Source: Thermococcus sp.
GTDB lineage: Archaea; Methanobacteriota_B; Thermococci; Thermococcales; Thermococcaceae
DNA: 64,000 nt
Direction: 5' to 3'
Assembly: GCA_027075325.1 (NCBI GenBank)
Contig: JALTBN010000026.1
Location: 1-64,000, forward strand
The position numbers and the translations under genes are program-made. A model generated the notes under the pieces. The model was not told the DNA's origin. It ran no database searches and saw nothing but the letters and a program-made list of their open reading frames with translations. Shown piece after piece: positions 52,475-58,823 of this stretch (position 1 is the stretch's first letter; each line of letters opens with the position of its first letter).

Positions 52475-54373
52475 CTAAAGCTGGCTCCCCTCCTCGGGGT
52501 TCTTGATCTTGAGAAGCGGGCATACGTCCATGCACTCCATACAGTGGGTACAGGAATCCCAGTCAACGACTATCTTTTTGCTCAGGGGGTCGATGCTGAG
52601 TGCATCCTCGGGGCACTTCCCGACGCAAACTCCACAACCAACGCACTCATAGGCGCGCTTGACGAGGTAGTAAACGTTCCAGGCTCCTTCCTCGCTCGGC
52701 GCCCTGGCCCTCCTCGTTCCAGTTATAAACTCCACTTCACCGGCCCTTATAACGTCATCCTCAACGCTCACCTCCCCGATTATCGGGGCAACCTCCAGGA
52801 GGCGCTTTTTGTTGAGAACCGTGTTAAACTCCAGCTCGTAGCTGTCCCCGGCTTCCCTCATCTCAACCCTCACCGGCTCCCAGGAGTGCTCCTCGGGAAC
52901 CTCGACGCCAAGCTCCCTCACTATCGCCTTTTCGCCCTTGCTGAGCTTCTTCCAGCGCCAAAAGCCGTAGGTTATCCACTCCTCCGGCATGTTGAAGCGC
53001 CTCTGCCAGCGCTTAAGCTCGTTCTCCCACTTCGCCCACAGTTCGGGCTTCTCCTCTTTCAGCGTGTAGATTTCGGCGAGTGAAGCGCTGGGGCAGAGGA
53101 AGCAGCCTATTCTATCCAGACGGTCCTCGTAGAGGGGATTGTACTTAAGGCCACGGGAGAAGATGTAGAGCCAGACCTCAAGCGCGCGCCAGTGGAATAT
53201 CGGCGATGCCCCGGTCTCGTTAGGCACCCAGGGGTTCCTCCACACGCGAGGCTGTTTAAAGCGCTTTATGCTCTCGTACTTCCTCTGGCCGACGAACATG
53301 AGAACTCCCTGCGGGTAGTTCTCCTTTATCGCCATCGTTATCGGGCCGAGCTTCGTAACTTTGCAGCACCAGCGGTAGTCCCTCCCAGGCGGCGAGAAGA
53401 CGTGTATGGCTCTCCAGAATGCATCCCCTGCATCGGCGATGATGAACTTTATCCCCCTCGGCTCAAGCTCCTTCCTAAGCTTTTCCACGTACTCAACCGT
53501 CTCAGGGAACTCTATGCCCGTGTTGTTGAAGAAGACGGTGAAGCCCTCGTCCCCGAACTCCTCTAAGGCAAGACCGAGAACCGCTAAGCTGTCCTTCCCG
53601 CCGGAGAAGGCCACCGCGACCGGAAGGTCCGAATACCTGTTCGCGGTCTTCCTCATGAAGCGCCTCGCTTCCGCGACCTTTTTCTCAAGCTCGATGCTGT
53701 TTGCCCTTAGAACGTCCTCCATCGTTGCTTTCTTCCCTTCGCGGTAGTTGACCGACTTCTGCCTTCTCACCTTGACGCCGGTGCCGCGTTCTTTGTTCGC
53801 CAGTCCCTCGTAGTCTTTCTTCGCTATGCCCGTGGCGATAACCTCTCCACCCTCCGAGACGAGGATGACGTCGTCTCCACACTTTATGCTCGGCTCGGCC
53901 TCGATTATCCCGACCGGGAGGAGGTTGGAGCCGTTCAGGATGGGTTCAACCGCACCCCTGTCAACGATTATCCACTTATTCATATCTCTCTTAAAGCGCT
54001 TCCAGAGTGCTATAGCTCCCTCAACCTTGAGGCCCGGCTTCCACCTAAGTTCGAGCGGGTCGAAGCGCACCCAGCCGAAGACATAGCCGTCGAGGATTAT
54101 CTCATAGACGTCGTCCTCGCCGGGGGTCTTGTTGAGAAGAACTATTTTGCCGTCAAAGAGTTTGCCTACATCGACGCCATAGTGCTCCCTGAAGACCGAG
54201 CGGATGAACTCCAGATCTTTTTCGAAGGCGAACCTCAGGTCGCCGGGCGGCGTTATGTTCAGCCTGAAAACCTTCTCCTTTCCGTGAACCGCGCAGCTAT
54301 CGCCGATGAGCGGAACGTTGCACTCCTCACACCAGTTGATGTAAGCCTTACCAAGGAAGACCGGCCTTCCCAT
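52475..54373 (-). CDS. PAPS reductase-family protein with zinc ribbon and two 4Fe-4S motifs
   Basis: 632 residues in four parts. The N-terminus has a zinc-ribbon-like set (WCEECNVP, SCAVHG). The middle contains a PUA-like beta domain (about 130-215: IIVDRGAVEPILNGSNLLPV). The phosphoadenylylsulfate reductase/PP-loop domain has VAVAFSGGKDSLAVLGLAL and conserved cysteines (RWCCKVTK, GCFLCPSA). The C-terminus has two ferredoxin motifs (CVGCGVCVGKCP and CTHCMECMDVCP). PP-loop enzymes of this kind either reduce APS/PAPS or transfer sulfur to RNA; the PUA-like domain hints at RNA. ATG 54373 follows aggtgagagaa. Confidence 0.83.
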   Translation of the reverse strand: MGRPVFLGKAYINWCEECNVPLIGDSCAVHGKEKVFRLNITPPGDLRFAFEKDLEFIRSVFREHYGVDVGKLFDGKIVLLNKTPGEDDVYEIILDGYVFGWVRFDPLELRWKPGLKVEGAIALWKRFKRDMNKWIIVDRGAVEPILNGSNLLPVGIIEAEPSIKCGDDVILVSEGGEVIATGIAKKDYEGLANKERGTGVKVRRQKSVNYREGKKATMEDVLRANSIELEKKVAEARRFMRKTANRYSDLPVAVAFSGGKDSLAVLGLALEEFGDEGFTVFFNNTGIEFPETVEYVEKLRKELEPRGIKFIIADAGDAFWRAIHVFSPPGRDYRWCCKVTKLGPITMAIKENYPQGVLMFVGQRKYESIKRFKQPRVWRNPWVPNETGASPIFHWRALEVWLYIFSRGLKYNPLYEDRLDRIGCFLCPSASLAEIYTLKEEKPELWAKWENELKRWQRRFNMPEEWITYGFWRWKKLSKGEKAIVRELGVEVPEEHSWEPVRVEMREAGDSYELEFNTVLNKKRLLEVAPIIGEVSVEDDVIRAGEVEFITGTRRARAPSEEGAWNVYYLVKRAYECVGCGVCVGKCPEDALSIDPLSKKIVVDWDSCTHCMECMDVCPLLKIKNPEEGSQL

Positions 54374-54501
54374 TTCTCTCACCTGAGGCGAGAAAGGAGT
54401 GGGGGTTTATAAGTTGGGCGGTTGGGTCGAGGTTCATCCAAGAGTTAATGATGTGCAAAAGCGATAAATACAACCGTGACAAGATAGAAGCAGTGGTGGC
54501 G

Positions 54502-54711
54502 ATGGGAACAACTCTCAAAAGCTCAACACGGACCCCACAGTCTAAGCGCGACATGGAGGAGAGGCTCGCCTTCATACGCCTCTACGTGAGAAAGCTGAAG
54601 GAGAACCCGGACGGGGTGTTTAAAGAGCAGGTCAGGCTCGTCAACTCCTTTCTGCAGGCTGCTGAAGACTTTTCCTCTCACGAGAGAGGAATATCTAAGA
54701 CTGAAGGGTGA
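54502..54711 (+). CDS. Small helical hypothetical protein
   Basis: 69 residues, not recognised. A basic, polar N-terminus (TTLKSSTRTPQSKRD) is followed by two amphipathic helices (MEERLAFIRLYVRKLKENP and FKEQVRLVNSFLQAAEDF). ATG 54502 follows agtggtgg. A TATA-like cgataaatac (about 54463-54472) would start transcription just upstream. It could be a small regulator. Confidence 0.6.
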   Translation: MGTTLKSSTRTPQSKRDMEERLAFIRLYVRKLKENPDGVFKEQVRLVNSFLQAAEDFSSHERGISKTEG

Positions 54712-54811
54712 GCTGAGGGGGTAGAGGGCTCAAGTACCTAAAGGGAGGAGGTGGATATCTTTTAGAAGACTTCTACTCATCAGTTATTCCCCCCGGCAGA
54801 GCAACCCTTAA

Positions 54812-54925
54812 ATGTCTCCCTATGTAACGCTCCGCCTCGAAGAGAACCTGAACATACCGCCAGAGCTCGTTGAGAAGGCCGAGATAATAGCGCACAAAAT
54901 CAGGCTTGGGTTCGAGAAGCTCTAA
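54812..54925 (+). CDS. Doubtful 37-residue frame, possible gene fragment
   Basis: MSPYVTLRLEENLNIPPELV is followed by a helix rich in Lys, Glu and Ile. The composition is protein-like and codon use resembles real genes here (gag, aag, ctc). A cccttaaatg sequence overlaps the start, with no ribosome binding site. It may be the tail or head of a deleted gene, or a short antitoxin-like protein. Confidence 0.22.
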   Translation: MSPYVTLRLEENLNIPPELVEKAEIIAHKIRLGFEKL

Positions 54926-55185
54926 AAAGAGCAACTATAGGTTCTTTTCTCAAAATTCTTTTGTAGCTTTTCCATCGCGTGCCTAACCTCAGTGGTACCC
55001 GGACTTATGCTTCTGACAATAAATGTACGTTATAGTACCAAAACGAAAACCCTTTATCCTTAAAGACCATAACATCTTGGCGATGTTCCAGGAGGCCACC
55101 AAAAAACGAACAATGCTCTCCAGTAGTGCCACTACTCGATACATCCGCACCAACAGCAGCCAATTAATCTCCAAAATGGAGAAAA

Positions 55186-55195
55186 GTTTATATAG
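55186..55195 (+). promoter_or_regulatory. TATA box of the kinase/ESCRT-III-like locus
   Basis: gtttatatag is a strong TATA element, the clearest in this part of the window. Initiation near 55215 leaves a leader of about 13 bases with ggtga before ATG 55228. The following genes are packed end to end up to 58.7 kb, then separated by 78, 12 and 1 bases, so this promoter may serve much of the locus. Confidence 0.6.
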
Positions 55196-55227
55196 GATAA
55201 AGTTCCAAATAAGGACGAGTGGTGAAT

Positions 55228-55743
55228 ATGGGATACATAATCTTCGTCGGCTATGAGACGGATGCGGAGAGAAAGCGCGTGGACTACCTCCTCGACAAGT
55301 GGTCGGGGAGGGCGGTGGTCAAGAAGCCCAGGGGGACTGTAATCTACATTGAAACCGAGAAGCCCCAGGAATTCCTTGAAGAGCTTTTCTCCAGGCTTGA
55401 AGGGGATATCGAAGAGAAGATCGAGGTCTACGAGGCAAAGCCCCTCAAAAAGGCCGTCGAGAGCAAGAAGCGGGTTCTGGAGTACACTATCCCCGAAGAG
55501 AAGAAGGTCGTCCAGCGCTTCATAGACTACCTCCTCTCGAAGCTAAACGCTACTCCCACGGGCTCGAATCCGGTGGCGAGGAACTTCAGCGTCTACACGA
55601 GGAAGGGGAGGGCAACGATAAAGGTCATCACAAGGGGCAACGGCAGCTCGCACGTGGTCTTTGAGATTGAGGGCTTTGGGGAGGCCGTTGATTTTCTGGC
55701 CGATAGGATTGACGAGGAGCTGAAACTCTTCGCGGGTGATTGA
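55228..55743 (+). CDS. Alpha/beta hypothetical protein, first gene of the kinase locus
   Basis: 171 residues, not recognised. A strand (GYIIFVGYE), a helix (DAERKRVDYLLDKW), strands (AVVKKP, TVIYIET) and a helix (QEFLEELFSRLEG) make a ferredoxin-like or split beta-alpha-beta first half. The second half repeats strand-helix units (FSVYTRKGRATIKVI, SHVVFEIEGFGEAVDFLADR). Soluble. ATG 55228 is supported by TATA spacing. It ends 1 base before the start of the next gene. Confidence 0.65.
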   Translation: MGYIIFVGYETDAERKRVDYLLDKWSGRAVVKKPRGTVIYIETEKPQEFLEELFSRLEGDIEEKIEVYEAKPLKKAVESKKRVLEYTIPEEKKVVQRFIDYLLSKLNATPTGSNPVARNFSVYTRKGRATIKVITRGNGSSHVVFEIEGFGEAVDFLADRIDEELKLFAGD

Positions 55744-55744
55744 A

Positions 55745-57484
55745 ATGGGGATATTCGAGGAAGGAAGAACCGATTGCGTTAAGGAGCTTTTGAAGCCTGC
55801 AGAGAGGGTTCTGAGGCAGGGGCTCGACATCAGTGTAGAGAGCTTCGGGAAGAGGGCGGAGCTCTGGAACAGGATAGCGGACAACTACGACCGATACCTT
55901 GAGGGGGAGTGCGGGAGCTTCCTGAACGACCTGGACGCACACTTTCAGGCGAAATTCGAGGGGGCCCTGGCCATCCTCGCCTGGAGCTTCTGGAAGAAGG
56001 GCGAAGCCTACAAGCCAGCAGCTGACAGGTACAGCGAGAGGGAGCTTGAAGCGGTCGAGAGAATTCTCCGCTACAACGTCTTCGAGATATACACAAAGGA
56101 CGACGTCATGAAGAAGATAATGCGCCAGGACGGCAACATCCTCGGGCTCCTGAGGGACTATTACCAGGGCACGGACCGCTGGATAGAGGGAGTCTTAAAG
56201 GATCCTGACGTAAAGCTGGCCCTCAGGAACTTTCTCAAGTACAAATGGGGCTCATACAAGGGCAAGGTGAACGACGCGCTAAGCGAGGCGACCGTCCGCT
56301 TCGACTGGTTCAGGAACTTCCTGAACGAGGTTCAAAAGGAGGAGGAGAGCATAGAAAAGCTCTACCAGAAGCAGATGGAGGGTATAAGGAAGCGCTACGA
56401 AGAGCTCATGGAAGAGATAAGGAAGTCAAAGGCCGAGGAGATAGAGAGGCTCAGGAGGGAAAAAGAAGAGCTCGAAAAACAGATGGAAGAACTGGAAGAA
56501 AAGATTGAAAACGACGAGGAGAAGGCCAGGCTGAGGGAAGAGCTTGAGAGGATGCGCTCGACCCTCGACTCAAAGCTGAGGGAGCTCCAGCGGAGAGAAG
56601 CTGAACTCCAGAGGAAGGAGGAGGAGCTGCAGCGGAAGGAGGACGAGGTCTCGAAGCGCATCAGAGAGGTCATGGAGTTAGCAGGGAAGGTTGAGAAGGG
56701 CTCGCGCTTCGTCAGGAGGGACGAGGCAAAGATGCTTGAGATGAACTTCGCCGGCAGGATGAAGGGCAAGTTCAGGGACGAGGTGAAGCTCCTTGGAAAG
56801 ACCTTCAAGGTCGAGGGCATAGGGGAGAAAGGTACCTTCGACAAGACTCCCTACACCGGAAAACTAAGCGAGCGCGACCTCAAGAACGTCCCTGACAACA
56901 TAATGGTCGAGGTTCACCTCAGGGAGAAGAAGCTCCTCGGGAAAAAGGAGTCCCTAACCGTGAAAGCGCTCTTCTACGGCAGGCCCGAGCGCTACGCCGA
57001 CGTTGGCTTTGACACCGATCCCGTTGAGCTGGCCGACGTAAACGCCCTCCTCGTCGACGCAAGGGACGAAGCGAAGGACGGCAGGGTCGTCCTCCTTGTT
57101 GCATCCCCGACCGGCTTCGAGAAGCGCATCAGGGACTACGTGAACTCAAACGATTTCCACAGGAACTTCATCTCCGAGAACGTTTCGCTTGCTTTGCTCG
57201 ACCTCGAGAGCGGCGAGCTGATCTACAACCCGCACGACGGGTACGCCAAGGCCTTCGAGCCTTTCCTCAGGCTGGAGCGCGACGAGGAGAAGATGGCCAG
57301 GATAAAGGACTTCCTTGAGGAGAGGATAAAGGCCAAGGGGTACGTGCGCCTGGAGGAGGCCGCCGAGAAGTTCGCAGAGGACGCCGTCAAGAGGGCCTTC
57401 CAGGAGCTCTCGAAGGAAAAGGGCTACGTGGCCAAGTTCATCGAGGGAGTTGGCTACGTCCTTGTGACGGAGGGCTTCATCTGA
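55745..57484 (+). CDS. Large coiled-coil protein with C-terminal winged-helix-like domain
   Basis: 579 residues, family not recognised. An all-helical N-terminal domain (about 1-190) is rich in aromatic residues (ALAILAWSFWKKGEAYKP). A coiled coil spans about 195-315, with Glu/Lys/Arg heptads (EEIERLRREKEELEKQMEEL). A beta-rich domain (about 330-500: LLGKTFKVEGIG, VEVHLREKKLLGKKESLTV) follows. The last 60 residues (EERIKAKGYVRLEEAAEKFA to GYVAKFIEGVGYVLV) look like a winged helix. No membrane segment. ATG 55745 follows gggtga. It sits directly upstream of the two ESCRT-III-like proteins and is a candidate scaffold for them. Confidence 0.7.
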   Translation: MGIFEEGRTDCVKELLKPAERVLRQGLDISVESFGKRAELWNRIADNYDRYLEGECGSFLNDLDAHFQAKFEGALAILAWSFWKKGEAYKPAADRYSERELEAVERILRYNVFEIYTKDDVMKKIMRQDGNILGLLRDYYQGTDRWIEGVLKDPDVKLALRNFLKYKWGSYKGKVNDALSEATVRFDWFRNFLNEVQKEEESIEKLYQKQMEGIRKRYEELMEEIRKSKAEEIERLRREKEELEKQMEELEEKIENDEEKARLREELERMRSTLDSKLRELQRREAELQRKEEELQRKEDEVSKRIREVMELAGKVEKGSRFVRRDEAKMLEMNFAGRMKGKFRDEVKLLGKTFKVEGIGEKGTFDKTPYTGKLSERDLKNVPDNIMVEVHLREKKLLGKKESLTVKALFYGRPERYADVGFDTDPVELADVNALLVDARDEAKDGRVVLLVASPTGFEKRIRDYVNSNDFHRNFISENVSLALLDLESGELIYNPHDGYAKAFEPFLRLERDEEKMARIKDFLEERIKAKGYVRLEEAAEKFAEDAVKRAFQELSKEKGYVAKFIEGVGYVLVTEGFI

Positions 57485-57535
57485 ACCTTTCGTTGTTTCC
57501 CGATGGAAAACGCACGCTCACCGGAGGTGTTTGAA

Positions 57536-58129
57536 ATGGGAATCCGCGACATGTTTGGGAGGAAGAACACCATAGAGAAGCTCTCACTGAGGGAGCTCCA
57601 GGCCGAGGAGATAAGGCTGAAGAACAGGCTTGAGCGCCTCAAGAAGGACATCAACCAGATCGAGAAGAAAAAGAAGCAGCTCTTCCAGGAAGGGATTGGA
57701 GCGGACAAGCTCAAGAAGAAGATGCTCGCGCAGGAGATTAAGGGCCTCGACATGGAGCAGAAGCTCAAGCTCAAGGACTTCACGACCGCGCAGAAGCAGT
57801 ACACTCTCATCAAGAACATGATAATCGTCAAGAAGTACGAGAAGGAGCTGAGGAAAGTTGGGGTGTGGGAGAAGCTCGCAAACGTCGAGCCGGAGCAGCT
57901 TGAGCAGGCCCTCATAAAGGTCAACCTCGACGGGAAGGAGTTCGACGACATGGTCAGCAGCCTCAACAGGGTCTTTGAGATGGAGGTAGCGGAGTTCGAG
58001 GAGAGCGAGGACGAGACCGAGAGGGAGCTCATGAAGGCCTGGGGACAGGTCGAGGCCGGCGAGGCCGACGTTGAGGAAGTTGCGGAGAAGGTCGCCTCGC
58101 GCGTGGAAAAAGAGGAGGAGGAAGAGTGA
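57536..58129 (+). CDS. ESCRT-III/Vps24-like helical protein, copy 1
   Basis: 197 residues, almost wholly helical. A short hydrophobic/basic start (MGIRDMFGRKNTIEKL) is followed by a long helix (about 20-50), a turn, a second long helix (about 55-100, KLKKKMLAQEIKGLDMEQKL), VGVWEKLANVEPEQLEQALI, and a very acidic tail (EEVAEKVASRVEKEEEEE). This order (basic N-terminus, long helical hairpin, short helices, acidic C-terminus) is the layout of ESCRT-III/Snf7-family proteins. It is a paralogue of the next gene. The likeness is from layout and motif only; a generic coiled-coil or PspA-like protein is the alternative. ATG 57536 follows ggaggtg. Confidence 0.6.
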   Translation: MGIRDMFGRKNTIEKLSLRELQAEEIRLKNRLERLKKDINQIEKKKKQLFQEGIGADKLKKKMLAQEIKGLDMEQKLKLKDFTTAQKQYTLIKNMIIVKKYEKELRKVGVWEKLANVEPEQLEQALIKVNLDGKEFDDMVSSLNRVFEMEVAEFEESEDETERELMKAWGQVEAGEADVEEVAEKVASRVEKEEEEE

Positions 58130-58746
58130 TGGCCATCCTCTCCCGCTTTTTTGGGAAGAAGAACCCCCTCGACATACCCCTGCCGAAGCTGAAGGAGAGC
58201 CAGATAAAGCTGGACTACCAGATCCAGAGGGTTGAGAACGAGATAGCGAGCATAGACCGCGAGATAGCCGAGCTCTTCGAGAGGGCCAAGGCCGCGAGAA
58301 GCAAGAGCGAGGAGCTGACGATAGCAACCAAAATAAAGACGCTGAACCAGCGCAAGAAGAACCTCCAGGCAACGCACATGCAGCTCAACAAGCAGCTTAT
58401 GCTCATAAGCAACCTCACCATCATCAGGGAGAACGAGGCCATCCTGAAGGGAACGCCAACGTGGGAGATGCTCAGGAACATGTCGCCCGAGGAGCTTGAG
58501 AGGAACCTGGCGAGCATGCAGCTCGACGCACAGAACTTCAACGAGAACCTCAACCAGATGCTCGGCATAACCGACCAGACGCTGAGCGTTGGCGCTGACT
58601 TCGAGGAGGACGAGGAACTGGCGGAGATCATGAAGACCATCCACGCGGTCAAGGAGGGCGAGCTTGAGCCTGAAACCGCCGCAGAGAAGGTTTCCGGCGA
58701 GGAGAAGGAGAAGAAAAAGGAGTGGCTGGAGGTAGATGAGGTTTGA
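58129..58746 (+). CDS. ESCRT-III/Vps24-like helical protein, copy 2
   Basis: 205 residues. It shares with copy 1 the start (FFGKKNPL against MFGRKNTI), the ISNLTIIRENEAIL segment (IKNMIIVKKYEKEL in copy 1), TWEMLRNMSPEELERNLASM (VWEKLANVEPEQLEQALI) and the acidic tail. Long helices span about 20-55 and 60-105, with short helices after. By eye the spacing and helix contents match eukaryotic Vps24/Snf7 (long hairpin, mid-region Leu/Met-rich helix, acidic C-terminal helix). Its first base is shared with the copy 1 stop (TGATG), so the two are made together, as expected for partners in a heteropolymer. Confidence 0.6.
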   Translation: MAILSRFFGKKNPLDIPLPKLKESQIKLDYQIQRVENEIASIDREIAELFERAKAARSKSEELTIATKIKTLNQRKKNLQATHMQLNKQLMLISNLTIIRENEAILKGTPTWEMLRNMSPEELERNLASMQLDAQNFNENLNQMLGITDQTLSVGADFEEDEELAEIMKTIHAVKEGELEPETAAEKVSGEEKEKKKEWLEVDEV

Positions 58747-58823
58747 TTTTTTTGTTTCTTTCCCTACATCGAGCATATTTCAATTCAGGGAGCGGAAGGG
58801 GATCACGATAAGAGGGTGGAAGG

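Larger units (their letters stand above)
54712..55227. other. Gene-poor, AT-rich gap before the kinase locus
   Basis: A 516-base gap. The left part has a doubtful 37-codon frame, listed separately. The middle part, on the minus strand (about 54930-55174), reads in two adjacent frames as protein-like pieces (ITYIYCQKHKSGY, then TTEVRHAMEKLQKNFEKRT after a frame change), which looks like a decayed gene. The right end holds the promoter of the kinase locus. No tRNA, repeat or inverted repeat was seen. Confidence 0.35.

Noticed and set aside
52046..53083. 345-codon plus-strand open frame
   Set aside because: It spans the gap between two minus-strand genes and is antisense to both; no start signal or family feature.
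54989..55256. Two short overlapping open frames (minus 54989-55174, plus 55023-55256)
   Set aside because: The plus frame runs through the TATA box and the start of a real gene. The minus frame has no ribosome binding site and is better read as part of decayed sequence.
57454..58776. 440-codon minus-strand open frame opposite the ESCRT-III-like genes
   Set aside because: Its Leu- and Ser-rich sequence is what antisense of Glu/Lys-rich coiled coils gives. The plus-strand genes have ribosome binding sites and coupled starts.
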